In this document: positions 29,219 to 40,761 of the stretch, in pieces
Layout: the number at the start of each line of letters is the position of its first letter
How positions within the stretch are numbered: the first letter of the stretch is position 1
Assembly: GCA_002401455.1 (NCBI GenBank)
Contig: NVTE01000005.1
Coordinates: 1-64,000, forward strand
DNA: 64,000 bases
Origin: Alphaproteobacteria bacterium
GTDB lineage: Bacteria > Pseudomonadota > Alphaproteobacteria > Sphingomonadales > Emcibacteraceae
Direction: 5' to 3'
Program-made: the position numbers and the translations under genes
Notes under the pieces: model-generated
What the model saw: only the letters and a program-made list of their open reading frames with translations
Told to the model about the DNA's origin: nothing
Database searches by the model: none

Positions 29219-32161
29219 TTATTTTAATGTCAAAGCCTGGTCGATCAGGTCTTGCTGTTGTTTCACATGACGGCTCATCTGGCCCGTTGCCGGGGAAGCC
29301 GCCGCATTCCGTCCGGCATATTTCGCCCGGCTCGGTGCCATATCACAGTCACTGAGGCTTTCCTCAATCATCGGCTCGATGAAAGACCAGGCGCCCATGT
29401 TCTTAGGTTCTTCCTGACACCAGACCAAAGTCTCGGCATTGGGGAAGCGGGACAGTTCACTGACCATCGCTTCACCCGGATAGGGATACAGCTGTTCGAC
29501 CCGCAGAATATAGGTATCGGCCAGCTCCCGTTTGTCGCGCTCTGCCAGAATCTCAAAATAGACCTTGCCGGAACAGAGGATCACCCGTTTGATGTCCTTG
29601 TCCGCCTTCAGCTTGATGCTGAGGTCCGGATCGCTCTGGGCCGTATCCCACAACAGACGGTGGAATTCGGTGCCTTCGGCCATATCCGACAGCTTGGACA
29701 CTGACATCTTGTGGCGCAGCAGAGATTTTGGCGTCATCATGATCAGCGGCTTGCGGAACTTGCGTTTCATCTGACGGCGCAGGATATGATAATAGTTGGC
29801 CGGCGTCGTACAGTTGGATACCTGCATGTTATCTTCGGCACAGAGCTGAAGAAAGCGTTCCAGCCGGGCTGATGAATGTTCCGGCCCCTGGCCTTCATAG
29901 CCATGGGGCAGCAGGATCACCAAGCCACTCATGCGCAGCCATTTGGCTTCACCAGAGCAAATGAACTGGTCAAAGATCATCTGGGCGCCGTTGGCGAAAT
30001 CGCCGAACTGGGCTTCCCACAGGACCAGGGCATTGGGCTCGGCCATGGTATAACCATATTCAAACCCCAGAACCCCAACCTCTGACAGGGAACTGTCGAT
30101 GACCTCAAAGGTGGCATGAGGGTCAGAGCCGTCGGTGACATGTTTCAAGGGCGTGTGACGCTCTTCGGTTTCCTGATCAATGAAGACCGAATGCCGATGG
30201 GAGAAGGTCCCGCGCTGACTGTCCTGGCCGGACAGACGCACCCGGTGACCCTCGCGGATCAGGGAGCCAAAGGCCAGAGCCTCGGCTGAGGCCCAGTCAA
30301 GACCAGTGCCCTTGTCGAACGTGTTTGCCTTGGCATCCAGAATACGTTTTAGAGTTCTATGGACGTTGAAATTGTCCGGAACCGTGCTCAGAACCCGGCC
30401 AATATCCCGCAGCTCGTCAATATGAACCCCGGTACCCGCAGAGCGGCGCACATCATCGGAATCCCGCTCATAGCCGGACCAGCGACCGGCGAACCAGTCC
30501 GCCTTGTCGACTTTATAAGTTTCAGCGGCTTTCATCTCCACATCAAGATAACTGGCCACATCCCGGACCATCTGGTCAGATTGCTCCTGGGTGATCAGGC
30601 CTTCGCGGATCAGTCGCTCGGCATAAATCTTGCGGGTGGACTGATGGTTCTTGATGCGTTTGTACATCAGCGGCTGGGTGAAGGACGGCTCGTCGCCCTC
30701 ATTATGGCCAAAGCGCCGGTAACAGAACATATCAACCACCACGTCAGACTTGAATCTCTGGCGGAACTCTGTGGCCATTTTCATGACATAGACCACCGCT
30801 TCCGGATCGTCACCATTAACATGGAAAACCGGAGCCTGGACCGCTTTCGCCATATCGGACGGATAGGGGGAGGAGCGGGAATAATGCGGTGAGGTGGTGA
30901 AGCCAATCTGATTATTGACGATCACATGAATGGTGCCGCCGGTCTGATAACCCTTCAGGCCGCTGAAGGCAAAACATTCCGCCACCAGTCCCTGACCGGA
31001 AAAGGCCGCGTCGCCATGCATCAGTAGGGTCAGGACACTATTTCCCGTGGTATCATGACGGTGGGTCAGCTTGGCCCGGGTCTTGCCCAGAGCCACCGGA
31101 TTAACCGCTTCCAGATGGGACGGATTCGGGGTCAGCGACAGATGGACATCATTACCATCGAAGGAGCGGTCAGACGACGCGCCCAGATGATATTTCACAT
31201 CGCCAGAGCCTTCCACATCATCGGGCTTATAGGACCCGCCATGGAATTCATGGAAGATCGCCCGGATCGGTTTGCTCATCACATTGGCCAGCACATTGAG
31301 GCGGCCCCGGTGCGGCATACCGATAATAATTTCTTCAACACCATTCTGACCGCCGGTCTTGATAATAGCTTCCAGGGCCGGAATCAGGGATTCGCCACCA
31401 TCAAGGCCAAAGCGTTTGGTGCCAATATATTTTTTTGCCAGATAATGCTCAAAGCCTTCGGCTTCGGCCAGTTTCTGCAGGATCGCCATCTTGCCTTCAT
31501 TGGTAAAATTGATTTCCTTGTCCCGGCCTTCAATGCGCGACTGAATCCAGGCTTTTTCCTCCGGCTCGTTGATATGCATGAATTCAACGCCGACGTTGGA
31601 ACAATAGGTCCGTTTCAGGATCGTCAGAACTTCACGGACGGTGGCCACTTCAAGGCCGAGGACAAAATCCAGAAAGATCGGTCGATCCATATCAGCGTCA
31701 TTGAAGCCATAGGTCGCCGGGTCCAGTTCCGTTTGCAGGGGACGGTCTTCCAGCGCCAGGGGATCGAGGGAGGCATGCAGATGTCCGCGCACCCGGTAGG
31801 TCCGGATCATCATCAGGCAGCGGATGGTATCGGTGGTCGCGGCCCGGATTTCATCTTCGGAGGCGCCGGCTTTCTTTTTCCGGCTGGGCGTCGGGTCAAC
31901 ATAGCCCGGATCGAGGGCGGCGAGATAATCATCTTCCGTCGACTTGACCTTATGGTCCCAGTCTGACCGTTCCCATGAGGCACCAGGTTTTTCAACACCG
32001 GCGTTCAACAGGGCCTTGGCGTCTTCTGCCAGACTCTGAAAATAAGTCGCCCAAGAACTATCCACTGAAGTGGGGTCCTTGGTGTATCGGGCAAAGAGTT
32101 CTTCAACGAAGGGCCCACTGGAACCATTGATCACAGATTCCGTCTCCAGATTATTTTGCAT
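29219..32161 (-). CDS. sucA: 2-oxoglutarate dehydrogenase E1 component
   Basis: A 980-residue thiamine-diphosphate enzyme that decarboxylates 2-oxoglutarate and succinylates the E2 lipoyl group. The N-terminal E2-docking segment is GPFVEELFARY. Cofactor and active-site motifs are GMPHRGRLNVLANV (about 285), HVNGDDPEAV and FCYRRFGHNEGDEP, and the C-terminal GYEGQGPEHSSARLERF. Length is normal for the family. It is 68 bases after sucD. Confidence 0.97.
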   Translation of the reverse strand: MQNNLETESVINGSSGPFVEELFARYTKDPTSVDSSWATYFQSLAEDAKALLNAGVEKPGASWERSDWDHKVKSTEDDYLAALDPGYVDPTPSRKKKAGASEDEIRAATTDTIRCLMMIRTYRVRGHLHASLDPLALEDRPLQTELDPATYGFNDADMDRPIFLDFVLGLEVATVREVLTILKRTYCSNVGVEFMHINEPEEKAWIQSRIEGRDKEINFTNEGKMAILQKLAEAEGFEHYLAKKYIGTKRFGLDGGESLIPALEAIIKTGGQNGVEEIIIGMPHRGRLNVLANVMSKPIRAIFHEFHGGSYKPDDVEGSGDVKYHLGASSDRSFDGNDVHLSLTPNPSHLEAVNPVALGKTRAKLTHRHDTTGNSVLTLLMHGDAAFSGQGLVAECFAFSGLKGYQTGGTIHVIVNNQIGFTTSPHYSRSSPYPSDMAKAVQAPVFHVNGDDPEAVVYVMKMATEFRQRFKSDVVVDMFCYRRFGHNEGDEPSFTQPLMYKRIKNHQSTRKIYAERLIREGLITQEQSDQMVRDVASYLDVEMKAAETYKVDKADWFAGRWSGYERDSDDVRRSAGTGVHIDELRDIGRVLSTVPDNFNVHRTLKRILDAKANTFDKGTGLDWASAEALAFGSLIREGHRVRLSGQDSQRGTFSHRHSVFIDQETEERHTPLKHVTDGSDPHATFEVIDSSLSEVGVLGFEYGYTMAEPNALVLWEAQFGDFANGAQMIFDQFICSGEAKWLRMSGLVILLPHGYEGQGPEHSSARLERFLQLCAEDNMQVSNCTTPANYYHILRRQMKRKFRKPLIMMTPKSLLRHKMSVSKLSDMAEGTEFHRLLWDTAQSDPDLSIKLKADKDIKRVILCSGKVYFEILAERDKRELADTYILRVEQLYPYPGEAMVSELSRFPNAETLVWCQEEPKNMGAWSFIEPMIEESLSDCDMAPSRAKYAGRNAAASPATGQMSRHVKQQQDLIDQALTLK

Positions 32162-32229
32162 GTACCAGACTCTTTTTTATGTAAGTTGATCAGGGTGCAA
32201 TCCTCAAATCGCACCCTGACCATAATTAA

Positions 32230-33105
32230 CTAACCTTTCAAAATTCCTAACAGAGTTGTGCCAAGCTCCGCTGGCGACTCTGTAACGGTAATTCCGGCAC
32301 TGCGCATGGCTTCGATTTTATCTTCAGCACCACCCTTGCCGCCGGAGACAATCGCGCCGGCATGACCCATGGTCCGTCCGGGAGGCGCTGTCCGACCTGC
32401 AATGAAACCAACAACCGGTTTCTTGATCTTGTGGGTCTTGAGGAATTCTGCAGCTTCTTCTTCCGCAGAACCACCAATTTCACCGATCATGATGATGCTG
32501 TCGGTGCCGTCATCCCGCAGAAAGGCGTCGAGCACGTCAATGAAGTTGGTGCCGTTAACCGGGTCACCACCAATGCCGACGCAGGTGCTCTGACCCAAGC
32601 CAACCGCTGTGGTCTGACCAACAGCTTCATAGGTCAAGGTACCGGAGCGGGACACGATGCCCACACGGCCAGGGTTGTGAATGTGACCGGGCATGATGCC
32701 GATCTTGCATTCACCCGGCGTGATCACACCCGGACAGTTTGGTCCAACCAGACGGGTCTTGGAGCCTTCGAGGGCCCGCTTTACTTTGACCATGTCAAGT
32801 ACCGGAATACCTTCGGTAATACAGACGGCAAGCTCGATTCCCGCATCAATGGCTTCCAGGATCGCATCGGCCGCGAAGGGCGGTGGCACATAAATTACAG
32901 AAGCCGTGGCACCGGCAACGGATACCGCTTCGTCAACTGTGTTGAAAACCGGCAGGTCAAGGTGGACCGTGCCGCCTTTACCTGGAGTCACGCCACCAAC
33001 CATTTTGGTGCCGTAAGCAATCGCCTGTTCGGAATGGAAAGTACCCTGCGCGCCGGTGAAGCCCTGACAGATTACTTTGGTTTCGGCATTAATAAAAATC
33101 GACAT
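32230..33105 (-). CDS. sucD: Succinate-CoA ligase, alpha subunit
   Basis: A 291-residue alpha subunit. The CoA-binding start is [17 protein letters not shown], and the phosphorylated His lies in [17 protein letters not shown] (about 245). [14 protein letters not shown] is also diagnostic. The ATG overlaps the sucC stop by one base (TGATG), so the two subunits are translationally coupled. Confidence 0.97.
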   Translation of the reverse strand: MSIFINAETKVICQGFTGAQGTFHSEQAIAYGTKMVGGVTPGKGGTVHLDLPVFNTVDEAVSVAGATASVIYVPPPFAADAILEAIDAGIELAVCITEGIPVLDMVKVKRALEGSKTRLVGPNCPGVITPGECKIGIMPGHIHNPGRVGIVSRSGTLTYEAVGQTTAVGLGQSTCVGIGGDPVNGTNFIDVLDAFLRDDGTDSIIMIGEIGGSAEEEAAEFLKTHKIKKPVVGFIAGRTAPPGRTMGHAGAIVSGGKGGAEDKIEAMRSAGITVTESPAELGTTLLGILKG

Positions 33106-34274
33106 CAGGAAGCCTCCTTCACAGCATTTACAACTTTTTGAGCCGCATCACCCATATCGTCCGCAGATATGATCGGCAGGCCACTGTCAGCCAAAATTTG
33201 TTTACCCAGTTCAACATTGGTGCCAGCAAGGCGCACCACCAGAGGCACAGAAAGAGAGACTTCTTTCGCCGCTGCAACAACACCTTCGGCAATCACATCA
33301 CAGCGCATGATGCCACCGAAGATATTGACCAGAATACCTTCGACATTGCTGTCGCTGAGGATAATTTTGAAAGCTTCAGTAACGCGCTCTTTAGTCGCCC
33401 CGCCGCCAACGTCAAGGAAGTTGGCCGGTGAGCCGCCTTTGAGTTTGATGATGTCCATGGTCGCCATGGCCAGGCCCGCGCCGTTGACCATGCAGCCGAT
33501 GCTGCCGTCGAGCTTGATGTAGTTCAGCTCATGCTTGGCGGCTTCCAGCTCCATAGGATCTTCTTCGTCCGGATCGCGCAGTTCAACAACGTCAGGATGA
33601 CGGAACAGGCTGTTGGCATCAAAACCCATTTTGGCGTCGAGCACAACGATATCATCGTCGGCGGTCACCACCAGCGGGTTGATTTCCAGCATGGCAGCAT
33701 CTTTGGCCATGAAGGCTTCATAGAGGCTGGCGATAACCTTGGCAGCCTTACCGGCAACCTTGCCTTCCAGACCCAGGCCAAACGCCACTTTCCGGCAATG
33801 GAAGCCAGAAAGGCCAGAGGCCGGATCAATGGAAATGGTGACAATTTTTTCAGGTGTTTCAGCCGCGACTTCTTCGATGTCCATGCCACCTTCAGAGGAG
33901 GCCATGATCGCAACCCGGCTTGACACACGGTCGACCAGAATGCTGACATAAAGTTCATTGGCAATGTTACAGCCGTCTTCGATATAAACCCGTTTGACTT
34001 CTTTGCCTTCAGGGCCGGTCTGATGTGTGACCAAGGTCATGCCGATCATCTCACCGGCAATCTTTTTCACTTCTTCCACGGATTTGACGACTTTAACGCC
34101 GCCACCCTTGCCACGTCCACCGGCATGGATCTGGGCTTTAACCACCCAGATCGGTCCGCCAATATCCTTGGCAATCTGCTCGGCTTCCTGTGCCGTATAG
34201 GCGACACCACCCTGCAATACAGGGGCTCCGAACGTTTTCAACAGGCCTTTGGCCTGATATTCATGAATGTTCAT
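33105..34274 (-). CDS. sucC: Succinate-CoA ligase, beta subunit
   Basis: A 389-residue ATP-grasp subunit. It starts [32 protein letters not shown] is the nucleotide site, and [20 protein letters not shown] followed by [12 protein letters not shown] forms the CoA/alpha interface. It makes one NTP per turn of the TCA cycle and is 36 bases after mdh. Confidence 0.97.
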   Translation of the reverse strand: MNIHEYQAKGLLKTFGAPVLQGGVAYTAQEAEQIAKDIGGPIWVVKAQIHAGGRGKGGGVKVVKSVEEVKKIAGEMIGMTLVTHQTGPEGKEVKRVYIEDGCNIANELYVSILVDRVSSRVAIMASSEGGMDIEEVAAETPEKIVTISIDPASGLSGFHCRKVAFGLGLEGKVAGKAAKVIASLYEAFMAKDAAMLEINPLVVTADDDIVVLDAKMGFDANSLFRHPDVVELRDPDEEDPMELEAAKHELNYIKLDGSIGCMVNGAGLAMATMDIIKLKGGSPANFLDVGGGATKERVTEAFKIILSDSNVEGILVNIFGGIMRCDVIAEGVVAAAKEVSLSVPLVVRLAGTNVELGKQILADSGLPIISADDMGDAAQKVVNAVKEAS

Positions 34275-34310
34275 CTGATTCTAACCTTTTGATTATTATT
34301 CAACTACACA

Positions 34311-35330
<1,020 letters not shown>

Positions 35331-35348
35331 TCAGCATTTTGCTTAGGG

Positions 35349-35364
35349 TGTACAGATCAGTACA
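35349..35364. promoter_or_regulatory. Inverted repeat TGTAC-N6-GTACA in the mdh leader
   Basis: Perfect 5-bp arms separated by 6 bases, about 80 bases upstream of the mdh ATG. It lies in the transcribed leader of the predicted promoter at 35477, so it could be a downstream operator. A TTATCCAC (DnaA-box-like, incomplete) follows at about 35390. The remaining sequence of 35274-35676 is AT-rich with no gene I can support. Confidence 0.4.
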
Positions 35365-35476
35365 TAAACTACAGATTTTTACCCTTTGATTATCCACTTC
35401 AATTGGATGTAGCGTGATTCAACAGGTCACGCAACAGTTTCTGTTACTTTTTGTCCAATAAACGCAATATTTTTAT

Positions 35477-35537
35477 TTTATATATAAAATAATAACGATT
35501 CACAATAATCCCTTGTAGTCAGATAACGTTTCACAAT
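35477..35537 (-). promoter_or_regulatory. Candidate promoter of the mdh-suc-lpd operon with direct repeats
   Basis: On the minus strand TTGTGA (35500-35505) lies 17 bases before TATAAA (35477-35482), a reasonable -35/-10 pair giving a leader of about 200 bases. The -35 sits inside TAACGATTCACAAT (35493-35506, plus strand), which is repeated with one mismatch as TAACGTTTCACAAT (35524-35537). The two copies are exactly 31 bases apart, three helical turns, the pattern of an activator or repressor binding two sites on one face. Confidence 0.45.
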
Positions 35538-35676
35538 CAGTTTCCCTCATGATCGGCGCATACTATCGGGCAATTGCTAATATTGTTTGAACAAATCAAA
35601 AGATAGCAAAAGATTATGGGGCGATCCGCACTCCTTGCCAAAAATCTTCAATCCCCTATACCGCAAGGCCCTTTCT

Positions 35677-36849
35677 TTATACAGCGTGACCGCGGGCGAG
35701 ATAGTCCCGGCTCTGCATTTCAATCAACCGGGAGACGGTACGCTGAAATTCAAATTTCCCATGGCCTTCCTGATACAGATCTTCTGGTGCTACTTCAGCA
35801 CAACAAAGAAATTTGACATTATTTTCATAGAGCACATCGATGAAGGTGACAAAGCGTTTGGCCTCATTACGGTTTTCCGGGCCCAGGCGCGGAATACCGA
35901 CCATGATCACCGTATGATAATGCCAGGCGATCTGTAGGTAATCCGCCGCCCCCAACGCCGCGGCGCAGAGTTTTTTAAAGGAAAAGACCGCCACCCCCTT
36001 ATCCGCTATCGGCACCCGGATGGTCCGACCCTGAACCAGAAGCTCTTCCGGCCCGACCTTTGAGCGATCCGCCACCTCATGGTCGGTCATCTGGTAAAAG
36101 GCTTTCGATAGGATCCGGGTCGCTTCCTCCCCCAGGGGATGATGATAGACCGCTATGCCCTTCATTCGCTCCAGCCGATAATCTGTCGGGCCATTGAGGC
36201 TGACCACATGGAGTTTTTCCTGGATCATGGCGATGGTTGGCAGGAAGAGTTCCCGGTTCAGACCGCCAAGATACAAATCGTCCGGCGGCCGGTTCGAGGT
36301 CAGCACCATCACCACCCCATTGTCCATGAGGTGACTGAACAGCCGGCCCAGGATCATGGCATCGGTGACATCACTGACCTGAAATTCATCAAAGCACAGC
36401 AGCAGGCTATCCTTGGCAATCATGGCCGCCAGTGGCGGAATCGGGTCAGCACCATCCGTGCCATGAAGAGCCTTACGGTCAGCAGCATCCATATAGCGCC
36501 AGTCATGCATCGCCTTGTGAATTTCCAGCATGAAAGCATGAAAATGGACCCGGCGTTTGGTAGCCAGGGGCGCGGTTTCATAAAACAGGTCCATGATCAT
36601 CGACTTGCCGCGCCCGACCTCACCGTGGATATAGAGGCCTTTTGGTCGGGGTAATTTTTGTTTTTTGCTGAAGAACCGGTTCAGGAATCCACCTCGTGAT
36701 GCCTGACTGTGCTCATAGCCGGACAGGCTTTGATGCAGCGCGTGCAATCTGCCCACGATGGCTTTTTGATGGGCATCCGGCCGCAACTCACCGGCGGCCA
36801 GCATGTCATTATATTTGCTTAAGGGATCGGTTATCATGGCCCAAGTCAT
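35677..36849 (-). CDS. zapE: AFG1/ZapE family ATPase (cell division)
   Basis: A 390-residue AAA-like ATPase. Walker A is HGEVGRGKSMIMDLF (about residue 76), Walker B LLLCFDEFQV, and sensor 1 VLTSNRPPDDLY. The C-terminal NVKFLCCAEVAPEDLY is typical. In E. coli ZapE destabilises FtsZ rings; mitochondrial AFG1 aids turnover of respiratory-chain subunits, which fits a place between mdh and sdh operons. ATG 36849 is used, with 36837 as an alternative; neither has a good ribosome site. Confidence 0.92.
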   Translation of the reverse strand: MTWAMITDPLSKYNDMLAAGELRPDAHQKAIVGRLHALHQSLSGYEHSQASRGGFLNRFFSKKQKLPRPKGLYIHGEVGRGKSMIMDLFYETAPLATKRRVHFHAFMLEIHKAMHDWRYMDAADRKALHGTDGADPIPPLAAMIAKDSLLLCFDEFQVSDVTDAMILGRLFSHLMDNGVVMVLTSNRPPDDLYLGGLNRELFLPTIAMIQEKLHVVSLNGPTDYRLERMKGIAVYHHPLGEEATRILSKAFYQMTDHEVADRSKVGPEELLVQGRTIRVPIADKGVAVFSFKKLCAAALGAADYLQIAWHYHTVIMVGIPRLGPENRNEAKRFVTFIDVLYENNVKFLCCAEVAPEDLYQEGHGKFEFQRTVSRLIEMQSRDYLARGHAV

Positions 36850-36982
36850 AAAAACAAAATCCGGTAAAATCTATAACAAAATCTATTTAGGTCTGTTTTT
36901 ATACAAGTCAGGCCAATAATTAACCTTTGCTTAACCCGCCCGGTTTTTAATATGGGGTTCCACATATTTAAGAGTCTCTGTT

Positions 36983-37201
36983 ATGAAAACCTATGAAATC
37001 ACCCTCTATAATCAGGATGTCAGAAAGGCCCTTGAATCCGGTCATTCCCATACCCAGTATGATGACGCCTGGGCGGATCAGCACTTTCTGCAGGTAGAGG
37101 CCCGGGATATGGCCGAAGCACGGAGAAGAATACAAACCCGTCACCCCGAAAGACAAGGTTTCATCATCGTCGACATCATCGAAATCCCCGATTTTCAATA
37201 A
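36983..37201 (+). CDS. Small uncharacterised protein, 72 residues
   Basis: A single short gene with its own promoter gap (133 bases from zapE, divergent) and a terminator immediately after its stop, so I take it as real. The sequence (MKTYEITLYNQDVRKALESG...FIIVDIIEIPDFQ) is acidic to neutral and soluble, with a beta strand at each end and a central helix (DMAEARRRIQTRHP), a ferredoxin-like small fold by pattern. I do not recognise the family and propose no function. Confidence 0.72.
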   Translation: MKTYEITLYNQDVRKALESGHSHTQYDDAWADQHFLQVEARDMAEARRRIQTRHPERQGFIIVDIIEIPDFQ

Positions 37202-37232
37202 AAAAAGCCGGACCATCTGATCCAGCTTTTTT
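37202..37232. terminator. Bidirectional terminator
   Basis: AAAAAGCCGGA (37202-37212) and TCCAGCTTTTTT (37221-37232) form a stem with one mismatch. It starts at the stop codon of the 72-residue gene and lies 37 bases beyond the sdhB stop, serving both. Confidence 0.85.
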
Positions 37233-37268
37233 AATTCTTAATCTGGTACAACAAGTTACCCCAGACTA

Positions 37269-38051
37269 TCACCCTTGGCGTTCGACCATCATCTTTTTAA
37301 TCTCGGCGATGGCTTTGGCCGGGTTCAGGCCTTTGGGGCAGGTGTTGGTACAGTTCATGATCGTGTGACAGCGGTACAGGCGGAACGGATCTTCCAGATC
37401 GTCCAGCCGTTCACCGGTCGCCTCATCACGACTGTCCACCAGCCAGCGATAAGCCTGCAAGAGCACCGCAGGGCCGAGGTATTTGTCACTGTTCCACCAA
37501 TAGCTCGGGCAGCTGGTCGAGCAGCAGGCACAGAGCACACATTCATAGAGCCCGTCCAGCTTGGCACGGTCTTCCGGGCTTTGCAGCCGTTCGGCCCCAC
37601 TGGGTGTCGGGCTGACCGTCTGCATCCACGGTTTGATCGAGGAATACTGAGCATAGAAATGGGTCAGGTCGGTGACCAGATCCTTGACCACTTCCATATG
37701 AGGCAGCGGATAGACATTGATATCGCCCTTGACCTCATCATTGGCCTTGGTACAGGCCAGGGTATTGGTGCCGCCGATATTCATCGAGCAGGAACCGCAG
37801 ACCCCTTCCCGGCAGGACCGGCGGAAGGTCAGGGTCGGATCAATCTCATTCTTGATCTTGATCAGACCGTCCAGCACCATCGGGCCGCATTTGTCCATAT
37901 CGACTTCATAGGAATCGATGTGCGGGTTTTGCCCATCTTCCTCATTCCAGCGATAGACATTGAAGGTGCGGACGTTGGTCGCGCTCGCATCCGCTTTATA
38001 GGTTTTTCCCTTTTTCACAGTGGAATTTGCGGGAAGTCTGAATTCAGCCAT
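37269..38051 (-). CDS. sdhB: Succinate dehydrogenase iron-sulfur subunit
   Basis: A 260-residue subunit with all cluster ligands: 2Fe-2S in [16 protein letters not shown] (about 80-95), 4Fe-4S in [12 protein letters not shown] (about 172) and 3Fe-4S in [14 protein letters not shown] (about 230). It carries electrons from SdhA to quinone at the inner membrane. It is last of sdhCDAB, 16 bases after sdhA. Confidence 0.97.
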   Translation of the reverse strand: MAEFRLPANSTVKKGKTYKADASATNVRTFNVYRWNEEDGQNPHIDSYEVDMDKCGPMVLDGLIKIKNEIDPTLTFRRSCREGVCGSCSMNIGGTNTLACTKANDEVKGDINVYPLPHMEVVKDLVTDLTHFYAQYSSIKPWMQTVSPTPSGAERLQSPEDRAKLDGLYECVLCACCSTSCPSYWWNSDKYLGPAVLLQAYRWLVDSRDEATGERLDDLEDPFRLYRCHTIMNCTNTCPKGLNPAKAIAEIKKMMVERQG

Positions 38052-38067
38052 TTGTTAAGTCCTTCCC

Positions 38068-39855
38068 TTAATACACACGTGCTTTAGGTTTAATATAGTC
38101 GATTTCATCGGTCAGAGTATACTCATGGACCGGACGGTAGGTGATATTCACCTTGCCACCTTCCAGCCGCGCGACCGTATGCTTCATCCAGGTCTCATCA
38201 TTGCGGTCGGGATAATCTTCCCGGGCATGAGCGCCACGGCTTTCCTGACGGTTGGCGGCACAATGCATTGTCGTCACCGCATGCATCAGGAGATTTTCCA
38301 GCTCCAGCGTCTCAATCAGGTCACTGTTCCAGACCAAAGACCGGTCAGACGTTTTAACGTCTTCAAGAAGCTTATAGATCTCATCAATGGCTTTCGTGCC
38401 GGCCTCCAGGGTATCCTGCTGACGGAACACCGCGCAGTTGGCCTGCATCACCCGCTGCATTTTGTCGCGGATGTCGGCGGTTGAGGTTTTGCCGTCCGCA
38501 GTACGGTATTTTTCCAACCGGGTTAGGGCCAGGTCCGCATGATCGTCCGGCAGGGCTTTATGCGCGGTCATCGGTTTGACCACTTCGGCCACCCGGTGCG
38601 CCGCTGCCCGACCAAAGACCACAAGGTCGATCAGGCTGTTGGAGCCCAGACGGTTCGCGCCGTGGACAGAAACACAAGCCGCTTCGCCGACCGCCATCAA
38701 GCCCGGAACGATCCGGTCCGGATCATCGTCGGTGGGGTTCAGCACTTCACCATGATAGTTACAGCCAATACCGCCCATGTTGTAATGGGCTGTCGGCACC
38801 ACAGGGATCGGCTCCTTGGTCACATCAACACCGGCAAAGATACGGGCTGATTCGGAAATGCCCGGCAGACGTTCAGCCAGCATTTCAGGGGCCAGATGAT
38901 CCAGATGCAGGAAGATATGATCTTTATGCTCACCCACACCACGGCCTTCAGAAATCTCAACCGACATCGCCCGGCTGACCACGTCACGGGACGCCAGGTC
39001 TTTGGCCGATGGGGCATAACGTTCCATGAAGCGTTCGCCTTCGGAATTAACCAGATAGCCGCCTTCGCCGCGGGCACCTTCGGTAATCAGCACGCCCGCA
39101 CCGTAAATACCGGTCGGGTGGAACTGAACAAATTCAAGGTCCTGCAGGGGCAGGCCGGCGCGTTGAACCATGCCGCCACCGTCACCGGTACAGGTATGGG
39201 CAGAGGTCGCCGAGAAATAGGTCCGGTTATAACCGCCGGTCGCCAGCACTGTCGTATGAGAGCGGAAGCGATGCAGCTTACCGGTATTCATATCCAGGCA
39301 GATCACGCCGCGACATTCGCCGTCAACCATGATCAGGTCGATGGCAAAATACTCCACATAGAAGTCAGTGTCATATTTCAGGGACTGCTGGTACATGCTG
39401 TGCAGCATGGCGTGGCCGGTCCGGTCGGCGGCGGCACAAGTCCGCTGGGCCGGAGCCCCTTCACCGAATTCCGTGGTCATGCCACCAAAAGGCCGCTGAT
39501 AGATTTTACCGTCTTCGGTCCGGGAGAAAGGCACCCCCATATGTTCCAACTCATAGACCGCATCGGGCGCCTGACGCACCATATATTCGATGGCATCCTG
39601 GTCACCGAGCCAGTCAGCCCCCTTGACCGTGTCATACATATGCCACTGCCATTTATCGGGACCCATATTGCCGAGCGAGGCGGCGATACCGCCCTGGGCT
39701 GCGACGGTGTGGGACCGGGTGGGGAACACTTTTGAGATACAGGCGGTTTTCAGGCCGCTCTCGGCGATGCCCATGGCAGCCCGCAGGCCAGCACCACCAG
39801 CGCCAATTACAATGGCGTCATAGACGTGATCAATTAATTCGTATGTCTTGCTCAT
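38068..39855 (-). CDS. sdhA: Succinate dehydrogenase flavoprotein subunit
   Basis: A 595-residue flavoprotein oxidising succinate to fumarate. The FAD fold is [16 protein letters not shown], and the His that binds FAD covalently lies in [13 protein letters not shown] (about residue 50). HPTGIYGAG and [14 protein letters not shown] line the dicarboxylate site. Length agrees with proteobacterial SdhA. It is 9 bases after sdhD. Confidence 0.97.
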   Translation of the reverse strand: MSKTYELIDHVYDAIVIGAGGAGLRAAMGIAESGLKTACISKVFPTRSHTVAAQGGIAASLGNMGPDKWQWHMYDTVKGADWLGDQDAIEYMVRQAPDAVYELEHMGVPFSRTEDGKIYQRPFGGMTTEFGEGAPAQRTCAAADRTGHAMLHSMYQQSLKYDTDFYVEYFAIDLIMVDGECRGVICLDMNTGKLHRFRSHTTVLATGGYNRTYFSATSAHTCTGDGGGMVQRAGLPLQDLEFVQFHPTGIYGAGVLITEGARGEGGYLVNSEGERFMERYAPSAKDLASRDVVSRAMSVEISEGRGVGEHKDHIFLHLDHLAPEMLAERLPGISESARIFAGVDVTKEPIPVVPTAHYNMGGIGCNYHGEVLNPTDDDPDRIVPGLMAVGEAACVSVHGANRLGSNSLIDLVVFGRAAAHRVAEVVKPMTAHKALPDDHADLALTRLEKYRTADGKTSTADIRDKMQRVMQANCAVFRQQDTLEAGTKAIDEIYKLLEDVKTSDRSLVWNSDLIETLELENLLMHAVTTMHCAANRQESRGAHAREDYPDRNDETWMKHTVARLEGGKVNITYRPVHEYTLTDEIDYIKPKARVY

Positions 39856-39864
39856 TTCCGGACC

Positions 39865-40239
39865 TTACAATGCAATTTTCAAAACGGAAAAAATAGAACC
39901 CACCGCAATCACGGTGCATCCAAACAATATGGAGAACTGAAGAAAAACCTTCATGCCCGCAGTATGGATGTAATCCTCAACAACTTCCTGCAGCCCAAGC
40001 CGCAGATGATATAGTCCAATGACAATATACAGCAGCATCAGGATCGCAGAGATTGGCGACGCCAGCCAGGCCCGGACGGTGAAATAATCCGCGCTGGTCA
40101 TTTGCACGATCGAGGCGACAAACCAGATGGTCAGGGGAATCAGGGCCACGGCGGCAATTTTCTGCATCCACCAGTGATGGGTGCCACTTCTCGCGGAACC
40201 CAGGCCACGCACTTTACTGATCGGGGTATTCATACTCAT
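39865..40239 (-). CDS. sdhD: Succinate dehydrogenase membrane anchor subunit
   Basis: A 124-residue protein with three membrane helices (about 27-47, 60-82 and 97-119). SGTHHWWMQKIAAVALIP at the N-terminus and GLYHLRLGLQEVVEDYIH, with the haem/quinone-site His and Asp-Tyr, are the SdhD pattern. GGGAGA precedes the ATG by 7 bases. Gap to sdhA 9 bases, to sdhC 11. Confidence 0.94.
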   Translation of the reverse strand: MSMNTPISKVRGLGSARSGTHHWWMQKIAAVALIPLTIWFVASIVQMTSADYFTVRAWLASPISAILMLLYIVIGLYHLRLGLQEVVEDYIHTAGMKVFLQFSILFGCTVIAVGSIFSVLKIAL

Positions 40240-40250
40240 GTGATTTCTCC

Positions 40251-40637
40251 CTATATCAAACCGTAACCGATGGCCCAGGACAGGGCGGTCAAAACCGCCG
40301 TACCCAGAAAGACCAACCAGTTAGCCCGGGCCGTGGTTTCAACATCAAACCCCATGCCCATATCCCAGAATAAATGCCGAATGCCGTTGCAGAGATGCAG
40401 CATCAGGGCCAAAGTGAACCCCATCAGGGCCGCTTTACCGACCAGGCTGCTCATGCAAATCTGAAACTGTTCGTAAGCATCAGGTCCGCTCGCCAGCGCG
40501 ATCAGCCACCAGGCCAACAACAAGGTCCCGCCGCCCAGGGCAACGCCCGACGCCCGGTGCAATATGGACAATGCCATATGCGGGCCCCATTTATATATCT
40601 GAAGATGCGGCGACAGGGGCCGCTTTGTGGTTGCCAT
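40251..40637 (-). CDS. sdhC: Succinate dehydrogenase cytochrome b556 subunit
   Basis: A 128-residue haem b subunit. RPLSPHLQIYKW and SILHRASGVALG are the SdhC signatures; the second helix has the haem-ligand His in LMLHLCNGIRHLFWD. Three membrane helices. It is first of sdhCDAB but lies 124 bases behind mch on the same strand, so read-through from mcl2-mch is possible. Confidence 0.95.
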   Translation of the reverse strand: MATTKRPLSPHLQIYKWGPHMALSILHRASGVALGGGTLLLAWWLIALASGPDAYEQFQICMSSLVGKAALMGFTLALMLHLCNGIRHLFWDMGMGFDVETTARANWLVFLGTAVLTALSWAIGYGLI

Positions 40638-40761
40638 ATACTATTCCCTCTTCATAATACTGCGCGTCATCAATTTCGCGCACACCCATATACCCAACAT
40701 TCCCCTGTTCTTAAAACGATTAGGAGCGCAGGGCAAGAACTAGATTGAAATAATTTAACCC

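Noticed and set aside
35587-35937. Plus-strand frame of 116 codons over the 3' end of zapE
   Set aside because: Shadow of zapE with no motif and no ribosome site.
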